Notes: generated by a model not told the origin, from the sequence alone. Positions 51,916 through 62,294 are shown, counted from the stretch's first letter. The stretch is DNA of 64,000 nt from Flavobacteriaceae bacterium (GCA_014238425.1 JABABD010000029.1:124001-188000); one strand, 5' to 3'. Made by a program: numbers and translations.

Positions 51916-52365
51916 ATGATTATGAGCACAGACTATTTTTTAAAAGAAGCTATTATTGAAGCGAAAAAAGGCTTGGCTGAAGGCGGTATACCTATTGGGT
52001 CTGTCTTGGTACATAATGGTGAAATTATTGGTCGAGGCCATAATCGAAGAATACAAAAAGGGAGTACTGTTTTGCATGGAGAAATGGATGCTCTCGAAAA
52101 TGCAGGGAGGCAATCCGCAAACGTCTACAAGCAGTGCGAGATTTATACGACATTGTCACCATGCTCGATGTGTTCAGGTGCTATATTGTTATATGGTATC
52201 CCTAAAGTAATTATTGGGGAAAATAAAACATTTCTTGGCGAAGAAGATTTACTAAAATCTCGAGGCGTGGATATAAAGGTGTTGGACAATGAAGACTGCA
52301 TTGCACTTATGGAAACATTTATTAAAAAAAATCCAAAGCTATGGAACGAGGATATTGGAGAATAA
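51916..52365 (+). CDS. Cytosine deaminase, yeast Fcy1-like
   Basis: 149 residues from ATG 51916 (MIMSTDYFLKEAI); the frame is open from 51841 but the extra 25 residues do not fit the family. Zinc motifs HGE (LHGEMDALENAG) and PCSMC (LSPCSMCSGAILLYG) are present. Specific features match yeast cytosine deaminase rather than TadA or guanine deaminase: GGIPIGSVL, GRGHNRR-x-QKGS, YTTLSPCxMC, YGIPKVIIGEN and the ending W-x-EDIGE. It would turn cytosine into uracil, which feeds the reductive pathway encoded downstream. Confidence 0.85.
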   Translation: MIMSTDYFLKEAIIEAKKGLAEGGIPIGSVLVHNGEIIGRGHNRRIQKGSTVLHGEMDALENAGRQSANVYKQCEIYTTLSPCSMCSGAILLYGIPKVIIGENKTFLGEEDLLKSRGVDIKVLDNEDCIALMETFIKKNPKLWNEDIGE

Positions 52366-52513
52366 GACCATAGTATCTTGCCTTTCCCATTTTAGCTTAA
52401 TTGTGCACTCAGTATTCAAATAAAGCTTAACTTTATGTCTGCTGCTATTTTTTCTTGTGGTATTAATTATCTCCATAGTATGAAATTTAGCACATTAACA
52501 ATACCATATTGCC

Positions 52514-53979
52514 ATGAAAACAATAACAAAACAACCCGAAGTAAAAAATTATATAAACGGTAAATTTGACAGAAATGGACAAAAATCCATGGATGTATTA
52601 AGTCCTATAGATGGCAGCAAGATTTCCTCGTTGCCGCTGTCTACAACGCAAGATGTAAATGCAGCTGTACAAGCAGCAAAAAAAGCATTTTCAGCCTGGT
52701 CCAATATGACGCTCAAGGAACGCGTACAGATTTTTTTTAGATATCGTTCTTTGTTAGAAAAAATATGGAAGAATTAACGGAATTAGTGCAACTCGAAAAC
52801 GGAAAAACCTATGGAGAAGCGAAAGCTGAAGTTGAAAAAAGTATGGAACTATGTGAGTTCGCAGTATCAATGCCTCAAATTGTGGTGAATGAAGTCCAAG
52901 AAGTCAGCAAAGGAGTAGAGTGCAGAATCGAGCGAAAACCTCTTGGTGTTGTTGCGTCGATCACACCATTTAATTTCCCGAATATGGTGCCGCATTGGAC
53001 GCTTCCAAATGCTTTAGTGCTTGGAAATACGATGGTTATGAAACCATCAGAATTGGTGCCACTAAGTACGGTACGTATGGCAGAATTGCTAAATGAAGCA
53101 GGCTTGCCAGATGGTGTCTTTAATATTGTAAATGGAGGAAAAGAAGTTGTTGAGGCCATTTGTGATCACCCAGATATTGAAGCCGTTTCTTTTGTTGGAT
53201 CAACCAAAGTCGCAAAAATAGTGTACAAGAGAGCGACTTCAAATCTAAAACGATGTGTGGCTTTAGGAGGTGCGAAAAATCATTTGTTGGTGTTACCCGA
53301 TGCTAATCCAGAAATGACGGCTTCCAATGTTGTTGCATCCATGTCTGGATGTGCAGGTCAGCGTTGTATGGCAGCATCGGTAATGGTTGGCGTCGATAAA
53401 GTGCAACATATAATTGACAAGATGGTCGAAGAGGCAAAAAATATTGTTCCTGGTGATAATTTAGGCTCCGTTATTAGTGCAGAAGCTAAGGAACGAATAG
53501 AAGGATATATTGCCGAAGCCGAAAGAAATGGAGCAAAAATTTTATTAGATGGGCGTAATGCAACAGTTCCTGGAAAAGAAGGAGGCTTTTATGTAGGCCC
53601 AACAATTATAGATCATGTTACTATCGATATGTCCGTGGCAAGAGAAGAGATTTTTGGACCTGTTATTTCTATTATAAGAGCAAAAGACCTTGATGAGGCC
53701 ATCGAAATTGAAAATGGATCTAATTATGGAAATGCGGCAGCTGTATTCACACAAAGTGGTGGCTTGGCAAAACAAGTTATGGATCGTGCAAGTGCGGGAA
53801 TGATTGGCGTTAATATAGGAGTTCCAGTACCTAGAGAACCTTTCTCTTTTGGAGGTTGGAACGAATCAAAATTTGGTGTTGGCGATATCACAGGTCGGAG
53901 TTCCATTGAGTTTTGGACGCAAAACAAAAAGACCACTACTAAATGGAACCCAGAAGCACAAACCAATTGGATGAGCTAA
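52514..53979 (+). pseudogene. mmsA: CoA-acylating methylmalonate-semialdehyde dehydrogenase, frameshifted
   Basis: Two frames together make one protein of about 487 residues. The first (52514-52777) covers VKNYINGKFDRNG to RYRSLLEK, and the second (from 52765) continues MEELTELVQLENGKTYGEAK to the end. The break is in GAAAAAATATGG, where the A-run 52758-52763 has six As; seven would restore ...EKNMEELTELV.... The catalytic part is intact: C in GCAGQRCMA, E in VALGGAKNH region and PFNFPNMVP. The enzyme converts malonate or methylmalonate semialdehyde to acetyl- or propionyl-CoA, the last step after beta-alanine or beta-aminoisobutyrate transamination. The break may be real, a sequencing error, or tolerated slippage. 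Confidence 0.85.
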
Positions 53980-54013
53980 TGGGTTTTTCTCAAGTACTAA
54001 TTAAATCAATTTA

Positions 54014-55348
54014 ATGAACAACAATCAAATAATAAAAGACAACCTTGACTATACACTATTCTCTTGGGCAAAACAAGGTGGCCTGAATCCAATAAATGCC
54101 TCACATGCAAAAGGATCTTATGTCTATGATAGAGATGGTAAAAAGTATTTAGATTTTACATCTCAATTAATGAATGTAAATATTGGACACGGAGATCAAC
54201 GAATTACTGAAGCAGTAGCAAAACAAATGCAAGAGGTAAGTTATGTATATCCTGGAATGGCAACGGATGTTCGAGGGAAATTGGGTAAAAAAATAGCTGA
54301 AATTACACCTGGAAATTTAACGAAAACATTTTTTACTCTTGGAGGCGCTGAGGCTATAGAAAATGCTATTAAATTAGCTCGTATGTATACAGGGCGCCAT
54401 AAGGTCATTGCACATTATAGAGCCTATCACGGTGCCACTTATGGAGCAATAACCGCAGGAGGAGATCCTAGGCGATTTCCTATTGATAGCCAAGCAATGC
54501 CTAATGTAGTGCATGTAGAAAACCCTTATGCATATCGCTGTCCTTGGAATTCTCAATCGATAGAAGAATGTGGAGAACTGGCCATTGCACATTTAGAGCG
54601 TGTCATTCAATTTGAGAATCCAGATAGCGTTGCAGGTATTTTATTCGAAGGCGAATCTGGTTCTTCCGGCTGTATTAAGTATCCGCCGATGTATCTTAAA
54701 CAGGTGCGAGAACTTTGTGACAAATACGGTATCATGATGATTGATGATGAGGTGATGAGTGGTTTCGGGAGAACGGGTAAAATGTTTGGAATCGATCATC
54801 ACGACGTCACTCCTGACTTTATGTGTTTGGCAAAAGGATTGACTTCGGGGTATTTGCCGTTAGGCGGACTCGTAGTAACCGATAAAATTGCGGAATATTT
54901 TAATGATGTTCCAATGACCATAGGATTGACATATTCTGCGCACCCAACACTATGCGCTGCAGCATTAGAAAACATACGAATCATTGAAGAAGAGAATTTA
55001 GTCGAGCGAGCAGCAAAAACGGGATTGTATATTGAAGCTGAAGTCGAAAAACTTAAAGTGAAACATCCATCTATTGGAGATTTTAGGAATACGGGGTTAT
55101 TAGGTTGTATTGAACTAGTGAAAAACAGAGAAACTAAAGAACCTACAACGCCATGGAATGCAAAATCTAATGATATGGAAGCCACTTCAAGAATGGCTGC
55201 GAAAATTAGAGAGTTAGGGATGTTCGCTTTTGTAAGATGGAATTGGATTTTTATAGCGCCACCATTAAACATCACAAACGAAGAAGTAGACGAAGGTTTT
55301 AAAATCATATCTCAAGCTATTGCTATAGCTGATGAATATTGTAATTAA
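54014..55348 (+). CDS. Class III aminotransferase (beta-alanine/beta-aminoisobutyrate type)
   Basis: 444 residues. PLP-dependent fold type I: Lys in FMCLAKGLTSGYLPLGG forms the Schiff base, and MMIDDEVMSGFGRTGKMFG carries the Asp. A class III hallmark is FTLGGAEAIENAIKLAR. By context its donor is beta-alanine (from uracil) or 3-aminoisobutyrate (from thymine), giving the semialdehyde for the dehydrogenase just upstream. The acceptor is probably pyruvate or 2-oxoglutarate. It ends 3 bp before the transporter gene. Confidence 0.88.
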   Translation: MNNNQIIKDNLDYTLFSWAKQGGLNPINASHAKGSYVYDRDGKKYLDFTSQLMNVNIGHGDQRITEAVAKQMQEVSYVYPGMATDVRGKLGKKIAEITPGNLTKTFFTLGGAEAIENAIKLARMYTGRHKVIAHYRAYHGATYGAITAGGDPRRFPIDSQAMPNVVHVENPYAYRCPWNSQSIEECGELAIAHLERVIQFENPDSVAGILFEGESGSSGCIKYPPMYLKQVRELCDKYGIMMIDDEVMSGFGRTGKMFGIDHHDVTPDFMCLAKGLTSGYLPLGGLVVTDKIAEYFNDVPMTIGLTYSAHPTLCAAALENIRIIEEENLVERAAKTGLYIEAEVEKLKVKHPSIGDFRNTGLLGCIELVKNRETKEPTTPWNAKSNDMEATSRMAAKIRELGMFAFVRWNWIFIAPPLNITNEEVDEGFKIISQAIAIADEYCN

Positions 55349-55351
55349 TTT

Positions 55352-57028
55352 ATGAGTAAAGATATTGTAGAATTACACGAAGACGTTTCCAAATCCTCTT
55401 TATATAGTGAAGACCTAGCGCCAGTTTCTAAAGAGAATCGAACATGGAACAAATGGCATTTAGCAGCTATTTGGGTGGGAATGGCCGTCTGCATTCCTAC
55501 ATATCTACTAGCGTCATACATGATTAAAACTGGCTTGAATTGGTATGAAGCGTTAATTATTATTGGTCTTGCTAATATCATTATTACAATTCCGATGGTA
55601 CTTAATGGACATGCTGGTGTAAAATACGGTATACCGTTTCCAGTAATTGGTCGCGCGGCTTTTGGTACCAAAGGCGTGCATTTGGCTTCTGTTACAAGAG
55701 GCATAATTGCTTGCGGTTGGTTTGGTGTACAAACCTGGATTGGAGGCTTGGCTATTTATGCCATTTTTAATGCAATCACAGGATCGACTGGAGAACTTGG
55801 GTTATCCATTGGGAAATTTGTGAGCTTTGGTATTTTCTGGATGATCAACATGTATTTTATTTGGAAAGGAACCGAAAGTATTAAATGGCTAGAAACCTAT
55901 TCTGCTCCAATACTTATTGTTATGGGAGTAGCTTTAATTTACTGGGGCTATACCAAAGCAGAAGGATTCTCAGTTGTATTGGATCAAGGTGTTCAACTCG
56001 AAAAAACAGCCGTGATTATCACCTCAGATGAAGATAAGTATTATCTTAATTTGAATGCGTTAAAAGATAAAGATGGACATTTAAAAGTAACGGAATATAA
56101 TGTTGTTTCAGATGACATTACCACTTGGAAGTCTTTTACAGAAGAACCAATATTAATTGGTAATATTGAAAACGTACAAGTGCAATTCAGAAACACTGAT
56201 AGTGAAATACCTGTTTTGTCAAGTGTAGTTTCAGCGAGTATCGTAGATGAGAATGATAGTTCTAATGGTAAACTTTTAAGTTACTTAATCTGGCTGACTG
56301 CCATGGTAGGTTTTTGGGCGACGATGTCTATCAGCATTGCCGATATTACACGTTATGCATCAACTCAAAAAGACCAAGTGGCTGGCCAATTTATTGGATT
56401 GCCCGCAACAATGATGCTATATTCCTTCGTTGGTATTTTTGTTACCTGCGCGGCAGTTATTAACTTTAAGGATATATTAATAGCAGATGATGCACCATGG
56501 GATCCAGTCTCATTAATTGCACGGTTCAAAAACCCTGTAGTGGTTGTCATTGCTCAAGTATTTATGCTAATTGCTACATTGAGCACCAATATTGCAGCTA
56601 ATGTGATTGCACCTTCAAATGCATTTTCAAATTTATGGCCTAAGAAAATAAGTTTTAGGACAGGAGGGTTGATTACTGGAATAATCGGAATACTCATTAT
56701 GCCTTGGTGGCTACTAAATGAAATTTCTGGATTCTTGATTTTTGTAAGTGGATTGTTAGGTCCTGTTTTAGGAATTTTAATTGCTGATTATTATGTGATA
56801 AGAAGAAAGAAATTAGAACTAGCAGAACTATATAATGAAGAGGGAATTTATACCTATAATAAATCTGGATTCAATAGAGCGGCAATGATTGCTTTATTGG
56901 TTGGTGTCTTTTTAGCTCTAATAGGATATTGGGTCCCTGTATTGAATTTCCTGTATTCCTTGTCATGGTTTACAGGCTTCATTATTTCATTTGTATTGTA
57001 TTATCTACTCATGAAAAAATCCATATAG
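55352..57028 (+). CDS. NCS1-family nucleobase permease
   Basis: 558 residues with about 12 membrane helices. NCS1 signatures: NKWHLAAIWVGMAVCIPTYLLAS, GRAAFGTKGVHLASVTRGIIACGWFGVQTWIGG and TLSTNIAANVIAPSNAFSNLWP. A soluble insert of about 90 residues (about 210-305) lies between helices and is unusual for the family. It probably imports uracil, thymine, cytosine or a hydantoin-like compound by cation symport. It is one base from the next gene. Confidence 0.88.
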   Translation: MSKDIVELHEDVSKSSLYSEDLAPVSKENRTWNKWHLAAIWVGMAVCIPTYLLASYMIKTGLNWYEALIIIGLANIIITIPMVLNGHAGVKYGIPFPVIGRAAFGTKGVHLASVTRGIIACGWFGVQTWIGGLAIYAIFNAITGSTGELGLSIGKFVSFGIFWMINMYFIWKGTESIKWLETYSAPILIVMGVALIYWGYTKAEGFSVVLDQGVQLEKTAVIITSDEDKYYLNLNALKDKDGHLKVTEYNVVSDDITTWKSFTEEPILIGNIENVQVQFRNTDSEIPVLSSVVSASIVDENDSSNGKLLSYLIWLTAMVGFWATMSISIADITRYASTQKDQVAGQFIGLPATMMLYSFVGIFVTCAAVINFKDILIADDAPWDPVSLIARFKNPVVVVIAQVFMLIATLSTNIAANVIAPSNAFSNLWPKKISFRTGGLITGIIGILIMPWWLLNEISGFLIFVSGLLGPVLGILIADYYVIRRKKLELAELYNEEGIYTYNKSGFNRAAMIALLVGVFLALIGYWVPVLNFLYSLSWFTGFIISFVLYYLLMKKSI

Positions 57029-57029
57029 C

Positions 57030-58544
57030 TTGATTATAAAGTACATCACATTATTCCTGTATTTCTCAATCCTATTTTTAATAGGATACTTTGCTTCGAG
57101 GACCATAAAAACGACAAAAGATTATTATGTTGGAGGTAAAAAATTGGGATACTGGGTAGTTGCCTTTTCTGCAAGAGCTACTGGTGAATCTGCTTGGTTA
57201 TTGTTAGGACTTACCGGACTTGGAGCAATGGTTGGGGTTTCTGCCTTTTGGGTGGTGCTTGGTGAAATTATTGGAGTCAGTATAGCTTGGTTTTTCATGG
57301 CGGAAAAATTCAAGCAGCTTACCGACAAATATAACTCTATAACCATACCCGACTATTTAGTAAGTCGATTCAAATCAAAAACAAACACCTTACGTATAGT
57401 GGCTGCTACTGCTTTATCACTTTTTGTTGTGATTTATGTAAGTGCTCAAATTGACGCTACTGGTACCGCTTTTGAATCCTTTCTTGGATGGAATTATTTT
57501 ACAGGAGCCATTGTGGGTTTCCTCATTGTCTTAGCCTATATTTTCTCGGGAGGATTTGTTGCTGTCGCCTGGTCAGACCTGTTTCAAGGTTTGGTAATGC
57601 TTTTTGGTTTAGTACTTCTGCCAATAGTGGCTTATTTTTCGATCAGTTCAGATGTTTCTTTGTCTTCTGAATTAACAAAATTAGATCCTTCATTTTTAAA
57701 TATTTGGGGAGACGGTGGTTTCAACATGATCAATCTCTTTACCATTTTAGGGTTTTTATTTATTGGGTTAGGATTTATGGGGTCGCCACAACTATTCGTT
57801 CGGTTTATGTCGATTAAAAGTACTTCTGAAATCAAGAAAGGACGTTGGGTAGCATTTGTATTTACACTCCTTACAGACTCTTGCGCGGTTTTGATTGGTG
57901 TTTTTGGCAGGTATTTGTTGACATCAATTGATGCTGATCCAGAAGTTATTCTAGGAAATGGAGCTCAAAACGTATTACCACTTTTAGTAGAAAGGGTCAT
58001 GCCGCTGACCTTGGTAGGAATTTATATTGCAGCCGTCCTCTCGGCAATTATGTCTACGATAGACTCTCTTTTGGTTGTGGCCTCAAGTGCCATTTCAAGA
58101 GATTTTTATCAGCAGATCTTTAAGCCGAACAAAACTGAAAAAGAGCTAGCAAGAACATCGCGATTCATAACATTATTACTAGCTGTTTTTGCACTTATTA
58201 TTGCCATGATAGTTGCTTTGGCAGTTCCAGGAAGAACAATTTTTTGGTTTGTAATTTTTGGATGGTCCGGCATTGCTGCGACCTTTTGCCCAACAATCAT
58301 TCTTTCTTTGTTTTGGGATAAATTCAATGAAAAAGGAGCTATTGCATCAATGATAACGGGTTTTTTGTCAATACCACTTTTTAAATTCGGATTGACATCA
58401 CTACCTTCAATTGGAATTTATTTTGAAAAACTTGGCGAACTTGGGCCTTCATTCCTTTTGGCGATTATTGTTGGGATGTTAGTGAGCGCTATTTTAACGA
58501 AACAGATGCCAAAAAGTGAACTAAATAGCAGTAATACTGATTAA
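57030..58544 (+). CDS. SSS-family sodium/solute symporter
   Basis: 504 residues, started at TTG 57030, one base after the stop of the permease gene. About 13 membrane helices. PutP-like features: YYVGGKKLGYWVVAFSARATGESAWLLLGLTGLG and SAIMSTIDSLLVVASSAISRDFY. The substrate is unknown; in this operon it may import a pathway intermediate or amino acid such as beta-alanine or a ureido acid. Confidence 0.88.
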   Translation: MIIKYITLFLYFSILFLIGYFASRTIKTTKDYYVGGKKLGYWVVAFSARATGESAWLLLGLTGLGAMVGVSAFWVVLGEIIGVSIAWFFMAEKFKQLTDKYNSITIPDYLVSRFKSKTNTLRIVAATALSLFVVIYVSAQIDATGTAFESFLGWNYFTGAIVGFLIVLAYIFSGGFVAVAWSDLFQGLVMLFGLVLLPIVAYFSISSDVSLSSELTKLDPSFLNIWGDGGFNMINLFTILGFLFIGLGFMGSPQLFVRFMSIKSTSEIKKGRWVAFVFTLLTDSCAVLIGVFGRYLLTSIDADPEVILGNGAQNVLPLLVERVMPLTLVGIYIAAVLSAIMSTIDSLLVVASSAISRDFYQQIFKPNKTEKELARTSRFITLLLAVFALIIAMIVALAVPGRTIFWFVIFGWSGIAATFCPTIILSLFWDKFNEKGAIASMITGFLSIPLFKFGLTSLPSIGIYFEKLGELGPSFLLAIIVGMLVSAILTKQMPKSELNSSNTD

Positions 58545-58595
58545 AAACTTGTAAATTTATTGAACTCGGGAACCCTTAAATTCAATTTTTAGAAT

Positions 58596-59981
58596 ATGCC
58601 AATCTTAATAAAAAACGGAACGATTGTTACTGCTGCTGAAAGCTATGTAGCTGATGTTTATACTGAAGGTGAAGAGATTGTTGCCATAGGTAAAGATTTG
58701 AATTACCAGGCTGATGAAATCATTGATGCCTCAGGAAAATTGGTGTTTCCTGGTGGCATCGACCCACATGTGCATCTAGACATGCCTTTTATGGGCACCT
58801 ATTCCAGTGATGATTATGAAACAGGAACACGTGCAGCGTTACATGGAGGAACGACGATGGTCATTGATTTTATTTTACAAACACAAGGTGATACCTTACA
58901 TAATGCATTAAAAACATGGCAGCAAAAATCACATGGAAAAGCTATTGGAGACTATTCATATCATATGGCGGTTACCGATTTTAACGATGAGGTGGCCAAA
59001 GAAGTTGTCCAGATGATTGAAGAGGAAGGGATTTCTTCTTTTAAGACGTTTATGGCTTATAAAGGCGCTTTAATGATTGATGATGGACAAATGGTTCAGT
59101 TGATGAAAGTGGTTAAAAAGCATGGTGGTTTAGTTACGGTTCATGCCACTAATGGCGATATGATCGATTCATTGATTGCTAAAAATCGAGCTGAAGGAAA
59201 CTTATCACCACTTTATCATTATTTGTCACAACCAGAAGTCACTGAAGCAGAAGCGTCCGCTCGTTTTGCAGACATGTTGCATTATACAGGTTGCCCTGGT
59301 TATATTGTGCATATGACCTGTGAAGGTGCTTTGAATGCTGTTCGAAAAGCGACACAACGCAATCAAAAAGTGTTTGTAGAAACTTGTACGCAATATTTAA
59401 TACTCGATGCCTCTTTATATGAAAACGATTTTGAAGGTGCCAAATGGGTCATGAGCCCACCTTTAAGAGAAAAGAAAGATCAAGTTGCGCTATGGTCAGG
59501 AATCAATCAAGGTTTGATTCAAGTGGTTGGTACAGATCACTGTCCGTTCATGTGGGAACAGAAAAAAATGGGGAAGGACGATTTTTCAAAAATCCCGAAT
59601 GGTCACCCAGCCATTGAACATCGCATGGAATTATTATATTCTGAAGGTGTAAACAAAGGGAAAATTTCTTTGACGAAGTATGTTGAAGTGAGCTCGACAA
59701 ATGCGGCAAAAATCTTCGGAATGTACCCAAGAAAAGGAACAATTGCCATTGGAAGCGATGCCGACATCGTGATATTCGACCCTAATATGAAGCACACGAT
59801 TTCTGCGGATACACATCATATGAATTGTGATTATTCAGGATATGAAGGACAAAAAGTAACAGGAAAAACTGAAACCGTAATATTGAGAGGAGAAGTTGCC
59901 ATTAAAAATGAGGAATGCTTATTAAATGCAGGCCACGGACAATTCATACCTCGTAGTAAAACATCAAAAACAGTAATATAA
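58596..59981 (+). CDS. hydA: Dihydropyrimidinase (D-hydantoinase)
   Basis: 461 residues, TIM-barrel amidohydrolase. Metal ligands H-x-H in GGIDPHVHLDMPF, the carboxylated Lys in SFKTFMAYKGALM, His in VTVHATNGD and IVHMTCEGA, and Asp in VVGTDHCPF. It opens dihydrouracil or dihydrothymine to the N-carbamoyl beta-amino acid. This is step two of the reductive pathway. Confidence 0.93.
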   Translation: MPILIKNGTIVTAAESYVADVYTEGEEIVAIGKDLNYQADEIIDASGKLVFPGGIDPHVHLDMPFMGTYSSDDYETGTRAALHGGTTMVIDFILQTQGDTLHNALKTWQQKSHGKAIGDYSYHMAVTDFNDEVAKEVVQMIEEEGISSFKTFMAYKGALMIDDGQMVQLMKVVKKHGGLVTVHATNGDMIDSLIAKNRAEGNLSPLYHYLSQPEVTEAEASARFADMLHYTGCPGYIVHMTCEGALNAVRKATQRNQKVFVETCTQYLILDASLYENDFEGAKWVMSPPLREKKDQVALWSGINQGLIQVVGTDHCPFMWEQKKMGKDDFSKIPNGHPAIEHRMELLYSEGVNKGKISLTKYVEVSSTNAAKIFGMYPRKGTIAIGSDADIVIFDPNMKHTISADTHHMNCDYSGYEGQKVTGKTETVILRGEVAIKNEECLLNAGHGQFIPRSKTSKTVI

Positions 59982-59984
59982 AAA

Positions 59985-60058
59985 CCTCTCGACTCCGCTT
60001 GAGGGGACATATATAAATTTCAATAAGTCGAGCTGTCACTTCGAGCGGAGTCGAGAAG
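59985..60058. repeat. Inverted pair of a dispersed flavobacterial repeat
   Basis: Two 25-base arms (59985-60009 and 60034-60058) are reverse complements except for five positions and share GCGGAGTCGAGA. They enclose 24 bases. The unit resembles REP-like intergenic repeats of flavobacteria. It lies between dihydropyrimidinase and ureidopropionase and could form a hairpin in the operon transcript. Confidence 0.6.
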
Positions 60059-60098
60059 CGAGACGTAAGTCAAAAGAGTAATTTAGAATAAAGAAATT

Positions 60099-60965
60099 AT
60101 GCCAAGAAAAGTAAAATCTGGATTAATACAAATGAGTCTCCCTATGACGGAAGGAGAAGGTAGTATTCAAGAAATAATGGATGCCATGTATGATAAGCAT
60201 ATCCCATTTATAGAAGAAGCTGGCAAGAAAGGCGTTCAAATCTTATGTCTGCAGGAAATTTTCAATACGCCTTATTTTTGTCCAGGACAAGATCGTAAAT
60301 GGTATGCTTCCGCGGAAGCCGTTCCAGGATCGACAACTGAAAAAATGCAAGTTTTGGCCAAGAAGCACGATATGGTTATAATCGTTCCTATCTACGAAAA
60401 AGAACAACCTGGAGTCTTTTATAATACGGCAGCAGTTATTGATGCAGATGGTACTTATTTAGGGAAGTACAGAAAAAATCACATTCCACATACCACTGGG
60501 TTTTGGGAAAAATTCTTTTTCAAGCCAGGCAATTTAGGATACCCAATATTTCAAACTAAATATGCAAAAGTAGGAGTTTATATATGTTATGATAGGCATT
60601 TTCCTGATGGCGCAAGAGTGCTAGGATTAAATGGCGCTGAGATAGTTTATAATCCCTCAGCAACAGTAGCAGGGTTAAGCGAATACTTATGGAAACTTGA
60701 ACAACCTGCTCATGCAGCAGCCAATGGTTATTTTATGGGCTGTATCAATCGTGTAGGTGAAGAAAAACCTTGGAATCTAGGTAAGTTCTATGGGCAATCA
60801 TATTTTGTAGATCCGAGAGGGCAAATATTTGCAGAAGCGTCTCGGGATGATGATGAATTGTTAGTCGCTGAATTCGATTTAGACCTTATTGAAGAAGTAC
60901 GATCCACTTGGCAATTTTATAGAGACAGACGACCAGAGACATATGGAAGATTAACAGATTTATAA
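60099..60965 (+). CDS. Beta-ureidopropionase (nitrilase superfamily)
   Basis: 288 residues. Catalytic triad: Glu in ILCLQEIFNTPYF, Lys in GKYRKNHIPH and Cys in GVYICYDRHFPDGAR. The strings NHIPHTTGFWEKFFFKPGN and RPETYGRL are typical of N-carbamoyl-beta-alanine amidohydrolase. It releases beta-alanine (or beta-aminoisobutyrate), ammonia and CO2. It is 3 bp from preT. Confidence 0.92.
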   Translation: MPRKVKSGLIQMSLPMTEGEGSIQEIMDAMYDKHIPFIEEAGKKGVQILCLQEIFNTPYFCPGQDRKWYASAEAVPGSTTEKMQVLAKKHDMVIIVPIYEKEQPGVFYNTAAVIDADGTYLGKYRKNHIPHTTGFWEKFFFKPGNLGYPIFQTKYAKVGVYICYDRHFPDGARVLGLNGAEIVYNPSATVAGLSEYLWKLEQPAHAAANGYFMGCINRVGEEKPWNLGKFYGQSYFVDPRGQIFAEASRDDDELLVAEFDLDLIEEVRSTWQFYRDRRPETYGRLTDL

Positions 60966-60968
60966 ACT

Positions 60969-62294
60969 ATGGCTGAATATATCAAACCAAATACAGAAGC
61001 TGAATTCAAAAAGAATTTCAAGCAGAAAAAACCCTTGATGAATGATACCGAAGCGTATTTTGAAGCATCGCGTTGTTTGTTCTGTTATGATGCACCTTGT
61101 GTCCAGGCTTGCCCTACTCATATTGATATTCCGTTATTTATTAAGCAAATCCATACGGATAATATCACAGGAGCATCTAAGACGATATTCGATTCTAATT
61201 GGCTTGGCAACGCGTGTGGCGTAGTTTGCCCAACCGGTGTTTTGTGCGAAGGTGCTTGTGTTTATAATCATCAGGACGTACCGCCTATTCAGATTGGTAG
61301 ACTCCAAAATTATGCTACAAACAATACCATAGATGCTGATAAAGTAATTTTTAAAGTTGGTAAATCAAACGGAAAAAAGATTGCTGTAATAGGTTCTGGT
61401 CCTGCAGGCATTGCTTTTGCATGTGAAGTAAGAACCTTAGGGTATGAAGTTGATGTCTTTGAAGCTAAAGCCAAACCTTCAGGACTAACAGTTCATGGTG
61501 TCGCAACATATAAAATCACAAATGAAGAAGCCTTAAAAGAAATAGAATATCTACAAAAACAATTAGGATTTCACATCAAATATAATTCGGCTATTACTAC
61601 AAAAGCGCAATTACAGGATTTAGAAAAAAATTATGAAGCCATTTTTTTAGGTGTTGGTTTAGGAAATACCCGAACATTAGGTATAGAAGGAGAAGATAAA
61701 GACAATGTCATTGGCGCGGTAGAGTTTATAGAAGAGCTACGTGAAAAGCAGCACAAAATGAAAGTGCCTCAAAAAGTTGTGGTGCTTGGCGGAGGGAACA
61801 CGGCAATGGATGCAGCTTCTGAAGCTGCCAGAATGGGAGCCAAAAAAACGGTTTTGGCCTATAGAAATTCTAAAGAAAAAATGGGAGCCTATAGTTTTGA
61901 ATATGATTTGGCCATTAGCGCTGGAGTGGATAGTTTGTTTCATGTAACACCACTAGCTATTGTTGGAAATGGAAAAGTAGAAGGTGTGAAATTTGCAAAG
62001 ACTGAAATGGTAGATGGTCAGCTAAAAACTAATATGAATAATACGTTTATTGTGCGCTGTGATTTGGTGATAAAGGCTACAGGACAAGAAAAAATGGGCC
62101 GTTTATATGATTTGATTAATGATTTAGATGTAGGTCGTAATGCCGTTATAAAAGTCAATGAAACTACTTTTCAAACGTCTAATCCTAAATATTTTGCTGG
62201 AGGCGATGCTATAAATGGAGGGGCAGAGGTTGTTAATGCAGCTTACGATGGGAAAATGGCAGCCCAAGGAATGCATAAGTGGTTAATGAAATAA
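60969..62294 (+). CDS. preT: Dihydropyrimidine dehydrogenase, PreT (FAD/Fe-S) subunit
   Basis: 441 residues. The N-terminal Fe-S domain has eight cysteines (CLFCYDAPCVQACPTHIDI and NACGVVCPTGVLCEGACVYN). FAD motif AVIGSGPAGIAFACEV (about 139-154) and NAD(P)H motif VVLGGGNTAMDAASEAARMG follow. It passes electrons from NAD(P)H to PreA, which reduces uracil or thymine. First step of the pathway. Confidence 0.93.
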   Translation: MAEYIKPNTEAEFKKNFKQKKPLMNDTEAYFEASRCLFCYDAPCVQACPTHIDIPLFIKQIHTDNITGASKTIFDSNWLGNACGVVCPTGVLCEGACVYNHQDVPPIQIGRLQNYATNNTIDADKVIFKVGKSNGKKIAVIGSGPAGIAFACEVRTLGYEVDVFEAKAKPSGLTVHGVATYKITNEEALKEIEYLQKQLGFHIKYNSAITTKAQLQDLEKNYEAIFLGVGLGNTRTLGIEGEDKDNVIGAVEFIEELREKQHKMKVPQKVVVLGGGNTAMDAASEAARMGAKKTVLAYRNSKEKMGAYSFEYDLAISAGVDSLFHVTPLAIVGNGKVEGVKFAKTEMVDGQLKTNMNNTFIVRCDLVIKATGQEKMGRLYDLINDLDVGRNAVIKVNETTFQTSNPKYFAGGDAINGGAEVVNAAYDGKMAAQGMHKWLMK

